A stretch of DNA of 64,000 nucleotides from JAVBMJ01 sp031551275 (GTDB lineage: Bacteria > Bacteroidota > Bacteroidia > Bacteroidales > Rikenellaceae). Shown here piece after piece: positions 15,891-24,278 of the stretch. The position numbers and the translations under genes were made by a program. Location of the stretch: NCBI GenBank assembly GCA_031551275.1, contig JAVBNX010000013.1, positions 62,001 through 126,000 of the forward strand, given 5' to 3'. Below the pieces are notes generated by a model that saw only the letters and a list, made by a program, of their open reading frames with translations, ran no database searches and was not told where the DNA came from. How positions within the stretch are numbered: the stretch's first letter is position 1; each line of letters opens with the position of its first letter.

Positions 15891-17750
15891 ATGCCCGACC
15901 GCATCCACCTTCTCCCCGAAACCGTCTCCAACCAGATCGCCGCCGGCGAGGTGGTCCTGGGCCCCGCGTCCGTGGTCAAGGAGATGGTCGAGAACGCCGT
16001 GGACGCGGGAGCCAAAAACATTACGGTCAACTTCCGCAACGGGGGCCGCGACCTGATCCAGATCGTCGACGACGGCTGCGGCATGTCCCCCGCCGACGCC
16101 CGCCTGGCCTTCGACCGCCACGCCACGAGCAAGATCCGCACGGCCGAGGAGATCTACGCCCTGCACACCTTCGGCTTTAGGGGCGAGGCGCTGGCCTCGA
16201 TCGCTGCCGTGGCCGAGGTCGAGCTGCGCACCCGCCAGCAGGAGGAGCCCCTGGGTTGCCTGATCGGGTTCGGGGGCGGCGAGCTGCGCCGCAGCGAAGC
16301 GGTCAACTGCCCGGTCGGCAGCCAATTTCTGGTCCGCGAACTCTTTTTCAACACCCCGGCCCGCCGCCGCAAGCTGGAGCGCAGCAACGCCGAGGGCCGC
16401 AACATCCGCGAGGCCCTCCGCCGCGTGGCCCTGTGCCATCCCGAGGTGGGCTTCCAGCTTCTGGAGAGCGACCAGACGGTGCTGAACCTCCCCGCCGGGA
16501 GCCTCCGCAACCGCATCACGGGCATCTTCGGCCGCAACACGGCCTCCAAACTCCTGGAGATCGACGCCGACACCTCGGTCGTCCGCATCGAGGGTTTCAC
16601 AGGCCGCCCCGACAGCGCCCGGCAGCGCAACAGCGAGCACTATTTCTTTGTCAACGGCCGCCACTTCGAGAGCCCCTACCTGCAAAAGGCGGTGCTGACC
16701 GCCTACGAAAAGTTGATCCCGCAGGGGGTGCAACCCTCCTGGTTCGTCTACCTGACGGTCGATCCCTCGAAGATCGACGTGAACATCAGCCCCCAGAAAA
16801 CCGACGTGCACTTCGAGGACGGCGCCCTGATCTGGCAGATCGTGATGGCCAGCGTGCGCGAGGCTTTGGCCAAGCAGGGCGTGGTCCCGATGATCGACTT
16901 CGACGCTGAAAACACCTTCGAGATCCCCGTTCTGGACCCCGACGCGCAATTCGCCGTCCCCGCCGCCACCGCGCGCCCCGACTTCAACCCCTTCGCCGGG
17001 GAGTACGCGCCCGCCCCGGCCGCCTCGGGAGCCAACCTCTCCGCCCCGCGCACCTTCCAGTCGGCGATCACCCCCGACACCTCCTTTTTGCCCTACCCCT
17101 CGGGCGAGGAGCAGGGGATCGACCTCTCTTTGATCGACTTTATCGAGGGCGACGACGCCCGGCAAACCGCCCTCGACCTGGACGGCGAAGTAACCTTTAC
17201 CGGGGCCATCCCCCTGTCGGGCGACTACGCGGCCGCCTCGATCGGCGGCACGTTAGTTGTGGTTGACCTGCGCAGGGCACAGGAGGCGGTCGCCTACGAC
17301 AACTACATGCGTATGGTGCGCAACGGCAGCGCCGCCACCCAGCAACTGCTCTTCCCCGAGACGGTCATCTTCTCGGCCGACTACGCGGCCCTGCTGCAAC
17401 AAAACGCGGGCGAGCTCGCCGCCCTGGGCTTCGAGATATCCCGCCTGGACGACTTCCGCTTCGAGGTCAAAGGCATCCCCCCCGAGGCGATCGGCAGCGA
17501 CCCGGGCGATCTGATCTGCGAGATACTGGAGGCGATCGACGAGGAGGGCAAACCGGGCCGCGACGTTCTTCTGGAGCGCATGGCCGCCGCAGCCGCCGCC
17601 TCCTGTGCCCGCAAAAAGAGCGACTCGCCCCAGATCCCGGCCCTGCTGGAAGCCCTCTCGGGATGCCAAAATATCAGCTTTACCCCCGGCGGCCTGCCCG
17701 TCATCGTTAGGATCGAAGAGTCCGAACTCAGGAAACGATTCAGAAAATAA
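15891..17750 (+). CDS. mutL: DNA mismatch repair protein MutL
   Basis: GHKL ATPase coordinating mismatch repair after MutS binding. N-terminal motifs: IAAGEVVLGPASVVKEMVENAVDAGA (with the ATP-hydrolysing Glu), DDGCGM, RHATSKI and GFRGEALASI. A Pro/Ala-rich linker (about residues 345-400) leads to the dimerisation domain. The C-terminal part reads DLRRAQEAVAYDNY where endonuclease-type MutLs have DQHAxxE, so nicking activity is not expected. 619 residues is normal. The order small membrane protein-mutL-rhomboid suggests one transcript. Confidence 0.97.
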   Translation: MPDRIHLLPETVSNQIAAGEVVLGPASVVKEMVENAVDAGAKNITVNFRNGGRDLIQIVDDGCGMSPADARLAFDRHATSKIRTAEEIYALHTFGFRGEALASIAAVAEVELRTRQQEEPLGCLIGFGGGELRRSEAVNCPVGSQFLVRELFFNTPARRRKLERSNAEGRNIREALRRVALCHPEVGFQLLESDQTVLNLPAGSLRNRITGIFGRNTASKLLEIDADTSVVRIEGFTGRPDSARQRNSEHYFFVNGRHFESPYLQKAVLTAYEKLIPQGVQPSWFVYLTVDPSKIDVNISPQKTDVHFEDGALIWQIVMASVREALAKQGVVPMIDFDAENTFEIPVLDPDAQFAVPAATARPDFNPFAGEYAPAPAASGANLSAPRTFQSAITPDTSFLPYPSGEEQGIDLSLIDFIEGDDARQTALDLDGEVTFTGAIPLSGDYAAASIGGTLVVVDLRRAQEAVAYDNYMRMVRNGSAATQQLLFPETVIFSADYAALLQQNAGELAALGFEISRLDDFRFEVKGIPPEAIGSDPGDLICEILEAIDEEGKPGRDVLLERMAAAAAASCARKKSDSPQIPALLEALSGCQNISFTPGGLPVIVRIEESELRKRFRK

Positions 17751-17768
17751 CCGTGTAAACACCGTCCC

Positions 17769-18419
17769 ATGCAATACCGCGCCAACAATTTCCAGATGCC
17801 CCCCGTGGTAATGAACCTGCTGATCGTCAATGCGATCTGCTATCTCGCGACCTCCATTACCCCCAGGCCCTTCGCAGAACACTTTACCGACCTGTTCGCC
17901 CTGCAATATTTCGAGAGCACCTATTTCAGGATCTGGCAGCCGTTTACCTATATGTTCCTGCACGGCAACCTCTCCCACATCTTCTTCAACATGTTCGCCT
18001 TGTGGATGTTCGGCCGCAGTCTGGAGTACGAGATGGGCTCCAAACGCTTTCTGACCTACTACCTGGTCACGGGCGTGGGCGCCGCACTGCTGCAAATGGG
18101 GGTCAACTATTTCGAGTTCGCCCAATACGCACCCGAGGTCAAAGCCCACATCCACAGCGCCACCGTCGGAGCTTCCGGGGCGGTCTACGGCCTACTCTTG
18201 GCCTTCGGGATGTTCTACCCCAACTCGATCATTATGCTTTTGTTCCCGCCCATCCCCATGAAGGCGAAATACTTCGTCATCATTTTCGGCCTGGTAGAAC
18301 TCTTCCTGGGCTTCACGGGGCGCCAATCGGGCGTGGCCCACTTCGCCCACATCGGGGGGATGCTCTGGGGCTGGCTGCTGCTGCTATGGTGGAAAAAACA
18401 GCACAAGATCTTCTATTAA
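17769..18419 (+). CDS. Rhomboid-family intramembrane serine protease
   Basis: Six-segment membrane protease of 216 residues. The catalytic pair is intact: Ser136 in GASGAVYG and His194 in HFAHIGGM; the oxyanion-side HGNLSHIFFNM motif is also present. It cleaves membrane proteins within the bilayer; targets are unknown. It starts 18 nt after mutL and is followed 24 nt later by an EEP-family gene. Confidence 0.93.
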   Translation: MQYRANNFQMPPVVMNLLIVNAICYLATSITPRPFAEHFTDLFALQYFESTYFRIWQPFTYMFLHGNLSHIFFNMFALWMFGRSLEYEMGSKRFLTYYLVTGVGAALLQMGVNYFEFAQYAPEVKAHIHSATVGASGAVYGLLLAFGMFYPNSIIMLLFPPIPMKAKYFVIIFGLVELFLGFTGRQSGVAHFAHIGGMLWGWLLLLWWKKQHKIFY

Positions 18420-18443
18420 CGCCCTGTTAACGCCCCTCCGCCC

Positions 18444-19607
18444 TTGAAACAACGCACCTATACCGGCTATTTCGTCGACAAACCCCGGCGTGAGAAGCGT
18501 CCCGTGAGCTGGCGCCGCGTGCTGCTGCACTATCCGCTGGTCATCCTGACGATCCTGCTTTGCGCCGTTTTGCTGCTCTGCTACTGCGCCCCCTGGGTCG
18601 ACCCCGAACGCGCCGTCTGGTTCGCCTTCCTGGGCCTGGCCACCCCCGTGGTCTACCTGGTCACTTTGGTCGCGGCCCTCTATTGGGTCATGCGCTGGAA
18701 CGGCTGGTTTTTTCTCCCCCTTGCCGTCCTGCTGCTGGGAGCGGGCTACGTGCCGCGGTTCTTCCACCCCGTGCTTCGCAAGCACTACGAGCAACCCGCC
18801 GACCGCGACGCGCTCAAGGTAATGAGCTACAACGTGCGCGGCTTCCTCTCCCTGGACAAGGGCGGCAAGTCGCGCTCCAACATGATCCCCTCGACCGCCT
18901 TTATCGCGGAATTCCAGCCCGACATCCTCTGCTTGCAGGAGTTCCAGGCCACCCCGTCGATCCCCATCCACCTGATCGACTCCATGCTGGCCTCGATGCC
19001 CTACAAGGCGGTCAACTACGCCATCGAGTACCGCAACGGCGGCGGTTTGGGCGTGGCGGTGTACAGCCGCTGGCCTATCGTTGCCTGGGGGGAGGTCAGC
19101 TTCGAGGGCACGACCAACTCGTCGCTTTGGGCCGATATCCGCATCGACCACGACACGATCCGCGTGTTGAACAACCACATGCAGACCACCCAGATCAACT
19201 CCTCGGACTACGAATTCATCATGGCGGGCCACGCCATCAGCGACGACGAATCCTCGCGCCGCCACACCCGCGACATCCTCTCCAAGCTGGCCGCCAACTA
19301 CCGTCGCCGCGCCCGCCAGGCCGACACACTGGCCCTGTTGATCGGCCAGGCCCCCCGCCGGACGATCGTCTGCGGCGATTTCAACGACACCCCCGTCTCC
19401 TACACCTACCGCGTGATGCGGGGCGAGATGAAAGACGCCTTCTGCGAAAAGGGCCGCGACAACGTGAACACCTACCAGGGATTTTACAGCCTCTTTAGGA
19501 TCGACTACCTCTTCCACACGGAAGACCTAACGGCCATTTCCTACCAATCCCCCAAATCCGAATTTTCCGACCATAATCCGGTTATTGTAGAGATCAAACT
19601 CGAATAA
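18444..19607 (+). CDS. Membrane-anchored endonuclease/exonuclease/phosphatase-family protein
   Basis: 387 residues: a cytoplasmic N-terminus, about three membrane segments (residues 27-115), then an EEP-fold domain with VMSYNVRGF, ILCLQEFQ (catalytic Glu), GDFNDTPVSYTYR and the terminal SDHNPVIVEI. The fold acts on phosphodiesters or phosphomonoesters (nucleases, sphingomyelinases, inositol phosphatases); the substrate cannot be told, but a domain outside the membrane would suit lipid or extracellular DNA. The start is TTG at 18444; no upstream ATG fits. Last of the mutL-rhomboid-EEP series, convergent with the next gene. Confidence 0.88.
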   Translation: MKQRTYTGYFVDKPRREKRPVSWRRVLLHYPLVILTILLCAVLLLCYCAPWVDPERAVWFAFLGLATPVVYLVTLVAALYWVMRWNGWFFLPLAVLLLGAGYVPRFFHPVLRKHYEQPADRDALKVMSYNVRGFLSLDKGGKSRSNMIPSTAFIAEFQPDILCLQEFQATPSIPIHLIDSMLASMPYKAVNYAIEYRNGGGLGVAVYSRWPIVAWGEVSFEGTTNSSLWADIRIDHDTIRVLNNHMQTTQINSSDYEFIMAGHAISDDESSRRHTRDILSKLAANYRRRARQADTLALLIGQAPRRTIVCGDFNDTPVSYTYRVMRGEMKDAFCEKGRDNVNTYQGFYSLFRIDYLFHTEDLTAISYQSPKSEFSDHNPVIVEIKLE

Positions 19608-19615
19608 AACCTGCC

Positions 19616-19798
19616 TTACCTTTTCCAATCGGGCGGCATCCCCGGAAACCAATCATAGGTACTTACCGCATACCTGGCTATAACGTATAACCCCATTATG
19701 AGTATGGCGATCAATAACGCTTTTTCAATCTTGCCCATCTGAGCAGGCTCCTCCGGATTTGAAAGTCGATGGGGGTATTTGAAGTTGCGTTTTGACAT
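19616..19798 (-). CDS. Small single-pass membrane protein, 60 residues
   Basis: A short ORF with coding-like features: basic N-terminus (MSKRNFKYPHRL), one membrane segment (ALLIAILIMGLYVIARYAV) and a short outer tail ending GMPPDWKR. No family recognised. It fills the gap between the convergent EEP gene (9 nt away) and rarA, whose stop is 25 nt upstream on the same strand, so it may be carried on the rarA transcript. Confidence 0.55.
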   Translation of the reverse strand: MSKRNFKYPHRLSNPEEPAQMGKIEKALLIAILIMGLYVIARYAVSTYDWFPGMPPDWKR

Positions 19799-19822
19799 AA
19801 TGTCTTGCCCTCTTCCTGTCTT

Positions 19823-21100
19823 TTAATATTTCTCTTTCCACCACTCTTCCAACCTGCGCGCTATGGTCTGCTCCGCCTGGTTGTCACCCGGCCGGTAAAA
19901 CCGCTTGCCTTCCAACCCTTCCGGCATAAACTCCTGCTCCTTGAAGTTCCCTTTGTAGTCATGCGCGTAATGGTAGTCCGCCCCGTACCCTAAATTTTTC
20001 ATCAGCGAAGTGGGCGCATTGCGTATGGCCAGGGGCACAGGCCTGTCGTTGGTATCCTTGCTGATAAAGGCCGCCGCCGCATCGATCGCCATGTAGGCCG
20101 AGTTGCTTTTCGGACTGGAAGCCAAATAGATAGTCGCCTGCGAAAGCGTTATGCGCGCCTCGGGCATCCCGATCTTGTGCACCGTGTCGAAACACGCGTT
20201 GGCGATCAGTAAGCCGTTGGGATTGGCCAACCCGATATCCTCCGAGGCGAGGATTACCAGCCTGCGGGCGATGAATTTCGGGTCCTCGCCCCCCGCGAGC
20301 ATCCGCGCGAGGTAGTAGACGGCGGCTTGGGGATCGCTCCCCCTGACCGACTTGATAAAGGCCGAGATCGTATCGTAATGCTGCTCCCCGCCCTTGTCGT
20401 AGAGGGCGATGTGCTGCTGCAACGACTCGGTAACAGTCTTGTCGCTGATCACGATCTTGTCCGGCATCGACCCGTCGAGTATATCTATGATGTTAAGCAA
20501 CTTGCGCGCATCCCCCCCCGAGAACCGGAACAGGGCGGCGGTCTGCTTGACCTCGATCTTACGCTGCTTGAGGTACGAATCCTTCTCGATCGCAGTTTTG
20601 AGCAGCTTGTTTAAAGCCTTCTCATCCAATGCCTTGAGCACATAGACCTGGCAACGCGACAAAAGCGGCGAGATTACCTCGAACGACGGGTTCTCGGTCG
20701 TCGCCCCGATCAAAGTCACGACCCCCTGCTCAACCGCCCCTAAGAGCGAATCCTGCTGCGACTTGTTGAACCGGTGGATCTCATCGATAAAAAGGAACGG
20801 GGGCTGCGCCGAGAAGAACCGCCCTTTTTTAGCCAGGTCGATCACCTCACGCACCTCCTTGACCCCCGAATTGATCGCCGAAAGGGTAAAGAACTGCCGG
20901 TCGAGCGATGTGGCGACCACCCGCGCGAGCGTCGTCTTTCCGACCCCCGGAGGCCCCCAGAGGATAAACGAAGGCACATTCCCCGACTCGATAAAGCGCC
21001 TGAACACACCCCCCGGACCGACAAGGTGCTCCTGCCCCATGTAGTCATCCAACGACTGGGGCCGCATCCGTTCGGCCAAAGGAATGTTGCTGCTCGCCAT
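19823..21100 (-). CDS. rarA: Replication-associated recombination protein A (MgsA/RarA)
   Basis: AAA+ ATPase acting at stalled replication forks, related to clamp loaders. Walker A GPPGVGKTTLARV, Walker B FLFIDEIHRFNKSQQD, sensor GATTENPSFEV and the C-terminal tetramerisation part (LGYGADYHYAHDYKG) are visible. I chose ATG 21100 (MASSNIPLAERMRP) over one four codons upstream, because it fits the family N-terminus. 425 residues is typical. Structured repeat copy B lies just upstream. Confidence 0.96.
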   Translation of the reverse strand: MASSNIPLAERMRPQSLDDYMGQEHLVGPGGVFRRFIESGNVPSFILWGPPGVGKTTLARVVATSLDRQFFTLSAINSGVKEVREVIDLAKKGRFFSAQPPFLFIDEIHRFNKSQQDSLLGAVEQGVVTLIGATTENPSFEVISPLLSRCQVYVLKALDEKALNKLLKTAIEKDSYLKQRKIEVKQTAALFRFSGGDARKLLNIIDILDGSMPDKIVISDKTVTESLQQHIALYDKGGEQHYDTISAFIKSVRGSDPQAAVYYLARMLAGGEDPKFIARRLVILASEDIGLANPNGLLIANACFDTVHKIGMPEARITLSQATIYLASSPKSNSAYMAIDAAAAFISKDTNDRPVPLAIRNAPTSLMKNLGYGADYHYAHDYKGNFKEQEFMPEGLEGKRFYRPGDNQAEQTIARRLEEWWKEKY

Positions 21101-21128
21101 AGTTAAAAACAAAACTTACCAGTAGGGC

Positions 21129-21248
21129 GCTGTGCATATCGCGGAGCAGATTTTTCCGATCGTCTGATTCTCAAACCGGAGCGTACTTAACGTACGTGAG
21201 GATTTGAGAAGATGAGGATCGGGAAAAGATGCCCGTGAGATGCGCAGC
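21129..21248 (-). repeat. Covarying ~121-nt hairpin element, copy B
   Basis: Same architecture as copy A with different stem sequences that still pair: CCGATC (21156-21161) with GATCGG (21217-21222), and TTCTCAAA (21168-21175) with TTTGAGAA (21203-21210). The outer arms GCTGTGCATATCGCGG and the 3' end ATGCGCAGC pair. The tip again reads GTACGTGAGGATTT on the plus strand. It lies 13 nt beyond the nitroreductase stop codon. Confidence 0.85.
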
Positions 21249-21260
21249 AACACCACAGGA

Positions 21261-21791
21261 TCAACCCACATAGATTACCTTGTCGCTATCGTCTACCTCC
21301 TTGTGGGGCGGCATTTCGCCCTCGGGATAGCCCAAAGCCACAAGGCAAAGTATCCCGTATTTATCCGGCACCTCGATTACCCCGCGCAGGTAACTCTCGG
21401 CGGTCTTCCCGCCGGGGTTCTCCGCGTCGTGGGGCCTGCCGTGGACATGGACCCAGCACGAGCCCAGGCCCAAAGCCTGCGCCGCGTACATCATGGTCGC
21501 CGCCGATATCGCGCAGTTCTCGCGCCACAAATCGGTCAGGGTCACGTCGCCCATTACCACGACCGCCAGCGGGGCCTCGGCCACGAACGCCGACCCGGAG
21601 CTCCGCATCAGGGCTATCTTTTCTATAACCGCCCTATCCCGCACCACGGCAAAGCGCGTCGAGCGGCAATTTTTCGACGAAGGCGCGGTAAAGGTCGCCT
21701 TCAATAACTGGTCGATGGTTTTCTGATCGACCGCCTTTTTCTGATACTTGCGGCAGCTGCGCCTGCCCTGAATCGTTTCCAATAAATTCAT
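21261..21791 (-). CDS. Nitroreductase-family flavoprotein
   Basis: FMN-dependent oxidoreductase of the nitroreductase fold, 176 residues. The N-terminal ETIQGRRSCRKYQKKAVDQ is the FMN-phosphate-binding signature; APSSKNCRSTRFAVVRD and LGLGSCWVHVHGR follow in the usual order, and the C-terminal ALGYPEGEMPPHKEVDDSDKV is typical of the short family branch. The physiological substrate is unknown. ATG 21791 gives the standard MNLLETI start. A TATATTTG -7 element lies at 21814-21807. Confidence 0.9.
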   Translation of the reverse strand: MNLLETIQGRRSCRKYQKKAVDQKTIDQLLKATFTAPSSKNCRSTRFAVVRDRAVIEKIALMRSSGSAFVAEAPLAVVVMGDVTLTDLWRENCAISAATMMYAAQALGLGSCWVHVHGRPHDAENPGGKTAESYLRGVIEVPDKYGILCLVALGYPEGEMPPHKEVDDSDKVIYVG

Positions 21792-21862
21792 AGTTGTAAA
21801 TTTGAGCAAATATACGTTTTTTCAATGCAATTTCCGTACCTTTAACCGAAATTCGCCCGACC

Positions 21863-22696
21863 ATGGAAAATCCGCCCAAAGTAGCCTTCATATACGATTT
21901 TGACGGGACTCTCTCTCCGAGCAATATGCAGGAGTATGACTTCATCCCCGCCGTGGGCAAAAGCAACGAGGAGTTTTGGGAACAATCCAACCGGATGGCC
22001 GAGGAGCAGGACGCCGACGCCATTTTGGTCTATATGTCGCGGATGATCCACGAGGCCCGCAACAAGAACAAGTCCCTGCAACGCGAAGCCTTCCGCGAGT
22101 CGGGCGCGAAGATTACCCTTTTCCCCGGCGTGGTCGAATGGTTCAAGCGCATCAACGCATACGGGGCCTCCAAGGGCGTCGAGGTCGAGCACTACGTCAA
22201 TTCGTCCGGCATCAAGGAGATGATCGAGGGCACGGCCATCGCCGGCGAGTTCCGCCAGATCTTCGCCTGCTCGTTCCTCTACGACGTGGACGGGGTGGCC
22301 TACTGGCCCGCCGTGGCGGTAAACTACACCAACAAGACCCAATTCATCTTCAAGATCAACAAAGGCATCGACAGCGTCTACGACAGCGTGCGCATCAACC
22401 GGTACATCCCCGAGCAGGAGCGCCCGGTCCCCTTCGGCAGGATGATCTACGTGGGCGACGGCACGACCGACATCCCCTGTATGAAGCTGGTCAAGCAGCA
22501 GGGCGGTCACTCGATCGCCGTCTACGACCCCGAAAAGGACAACCGCTCCACGATGGGCCAACTGATCCGCGACAACAGGGTCGACTACGTCTGCCCGGCC
22601 GACTACTCCCCCGACAAGGAGATGGACAAACTGGCGAAAGCTATAATAGATAAAATCGCCGCCGACCTGACCCTCTGCCGCCTGACTGCGAAATAA
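21863..22696 (+). CDS. HAD-superfamily phosphatase-like hydrolase
   Basis: 277-residue cytoplasmic protein with the haloacid-dehalogenase motifs: motif I DFDGTLSPSN (nucleophile Asp), motif II VNSSG, and motif IV GDGTTDIPCM. The helical cap sits between motifs I and II. Probably a phosphomonoesterase; the substrate cannot be assigned. A TACCTTTA sequence just upstream resembles a -7 element. Divergent from the nitroreductase gene, followed by a low-GC small gene. Confidence 0.85.
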   Translation: MENPPKVAFIYDFDGTLSPSNMQEYDFIPAVGKSNEEFWEQSNRMAEEQDADAILVYMSRMIHEARNKNKSLQREAFRESGAKITLFPGVVEWFKRINAYGASKGVEVEHYVNSSGIKEMIEGTAIAGEFRQIFACSFLYDVDGVAYWPAVAVNYTNKTQFIFKINKGIDSVYDSVRINRYIPEQERPVPFGRMIYVGDGTTDIPCMKLVKQQGGHSIAVYDPEKDNRSTMGQLIRDNRVDYVCPADYSPDKEMDKLAKAIIDKIAADLTLCRLTAK

Positions 22697-22754
22697 TCAA
22701 AACTACGCACACCCCCCGACCCCTCCCGCAAAAAGCAAACAAACACATTAACTT

Positions 22755-22922
22755 ATGGCTCTTCTTTCATGCCCAAAATGTGACAGATTGACTAAAAGAG
22801 GGGGATTCAGCACATGGCAAATCCTTCTTTCAGTTTTTGTTTTCCCGCTCGGTTTATTGACTTTGCTTGCCGGCAGAAAGCCGACGGTATGCCACAGGTG
22901 CGGACACGCCTGGCAAGTTTAA
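22755..22922 (+). CDS. 55-residue zinc-ribbon membrane protein (LITAF-like layout)
   Basis: A short gene between the HAD hydrolase and rdgB. The protein starts MALLSCPKCD and ends CHRCGHAWQV, with a hydrophobic segment (WQILLSVFVFPLGLLTLLAG) between the two CxxC pairs. Two cysteine pairs that would form one zinc site around a membrane-dipping segment resemble the LITAF arrangement; that relation is inference. Codon use is visibly more AT-rich than the neighbours. rdgB starts 14 nt after its stop. Confidence 0.7.
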   Translation: MALLSCPKCDRLTKRGGFSTWQILLSVFVFPLGLLTLLAGRKPTVCHRCGHAWQV

Positions 22923-22935
22923 CAAACAAGGTTTC

Positions 22936-23514
22936 ATGAAACTCATCTTCGCCACCAACAACCGCCACAAATTAGAGGAGGTCTCCCAAAAGCTGGGCCC
23001 CGGTTTCGAACTCTCCACCCCGCGCGATCACGGCATCACGGAGGAGATCCCCGAGACCGCCGAGACCCTGGAGGGCAACGCCCTGCAAAAGGCGCGCTAC
23101 CTCTACGAGCGCACCCGCGCGGACTGCTTCTCCGACGATACCGGCATGGAAGTCGACGCGCTGGACGGCGCCCCCGGCGTCCGCTCGGCCCGCTACGCCG
23201 GCGAAGCCCACGACAACGCGGCCAACCGGGCTTTGCTGCTCAAGAACATGGAGGGCAAAACCGACCGCCGCGCCCGCTTCCGCACAGTGATCGCCCTGAT
23301 CCTGGGCGGCAAAGAATACCTCTTCGAAGGCCGCGTCGAGGGCACCATCGGCACCGAGGAGATCGGCCGGGAGGGTTTCGGCTACGACCCCCTGTTCATC
23401 CCCGAAGACCAAACCAAAACCTTCGCCGAGATGACCCTCGAAGAGAAAGGCCGGATCAGCCACCGGGGCCGCGCCGTCGAAAAACTGGCGGAATTTTTAA
23501 ATGGAAAGCTATAA
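22936..23514 (+). CDS. rdgB: dITP/XTP pyrophosphatase (RdgB/HAM1)
   Basis: Removes non-canonical purine nucleoside triphosphates (ITP, dITP, XTP) from the pool. Signature segments: FATNNRHKLEEV at the N-terminus, SDDTGMEVDALDGAPGVRSARYAGE, GREGFGYDPLF and the terminal SHRGRAVEKL. 192 residues is normal. ATG 22936 fits the family start; the longer frame has no support. It overlaps recO by 14 nt, linking nucleotide-pool cleaning to repair. Confidence 0.95.
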   Translation: MKLIFATNNRHKLEEVSQKLGPGFELSTPRDHGITEEIPETAETLEGNALQKARYLYERTRADCFSDDTGMEVDALDGAPGVRSARYAGEAHDNAANRALLLKNMEGKTDRRARFRTVIALILGGKEYLFEGRVEGTIGTEEIGREGFGYDPLFIPEDQTKTFAEMTLEEKGRISHRGRAVEKLAEFLNGKL

Positions 23515-24226
23515 GGCCCGGGGAGTAGTCCTCCACACGGTCAAATACGGCGAGAGCTCCGTGATCGTCTACATGCTCACCGACGTATTCGGCCGCCAGA
23601 GCTACATGGTCCAGGGTATCCGCGACCGGGGCGGCCGCGGCAACAAGGGCGCGCTGTTCCAGCCCATGTTCCTGCTCGAATTCGAGGGCAAGCTCCCCCG
23701 CAACGGCGAATTGCACCGCCTGGGCGATATCCGCACCTCGATCCCGCTCTGCTCCATCCCCTTCGACCCGCGCAAAAGCACGATCAGCCTCTTTATGGCC
23801 GAGCTGCTCTACAAGGTGGTCCGCGAGGTCGAGCCCCACAGCCCGTTGTTCGATTTCGTCCACTCCTCGGTCGAGGCGCTGGATTTGATGGAGGAGGGTG
23901 TGGCCAACTTCCACCTCTGGTTTCTGACGGGCCTGAGCCGTTTGATGGGCTTCTGCCCCGGCAACGAGTACACCGAGGGGGCGTGGCTGGACATCCCCGA
24001 GGGCCTGTTCACCCGCGTCAAACCCACCCACAACCACCTGCTCTCGGCCGAGAACACCCGCCTGCTGGACCGCCTCTCGACGCTGCGCCCCGATGCGCTG
24101 GCCGAGCTCCGGCTCTCCCGCAGCCAGCGCGTGGAGTACATCTCCGGCGTGGTAAATTTCTTAGGCTACCACCTCGACTCGATCCACAAAGTAGAATCGT
24201 TGCGCATCCTGCACGATGTTTTTTGA
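23501..24226 (+). CDS. recO: DNA repair protein RecO
   Basis: Mediator that loads RecA on SSB-coated single strands in the RecFOR pathway. The N-terminal OB-fold begins ARGVVLHTVKYGESSVIVYMLTD and the helical domain follows; length 241. The usual C-terminal zinc-finger cysteines of many RecO proteins are not evident, as is common in Bacteroidota. Translationally coupled to rdgB by a 14-nt overlap. murA starts 52 nt later. Confidence 0.93.
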   Translation: MESYKARGVVLHTVKYGESSVIVYMLTDVFGRQSYMVQGIRDRGGRGNKGALFQPMFLLEFEGKLPRNGELHRLGDIRTSIPLCSIPFDPRKSTISLFMAELLYKVVREVEPHSPLFDFVHSSVEALDLMEEGVANFHLWFLTGLSRLMGFCPGNEYTEGAWLDIPEGLFTRVKPTHNHLLSAENTRLLDRLSTLRPDALAELRLSRSQRVEYISGVVNFLGYHLDSIHKVESLRILHDVF

Positions 24227-24278
24227 AATCCCGCCGAAAACCCCTACCTTAGTTCAAAATTCCTAAGAAGTTTCCACC

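Noticed and set aside
15822..17165. Antisense open frame over mutL, and a similar one at 50785-52446 over uvrA
   Set aside because: Both are codon-bias shadows of conserved repair genes; compositions are Gly/Asp/His/Arg/Val-rich without motifs.
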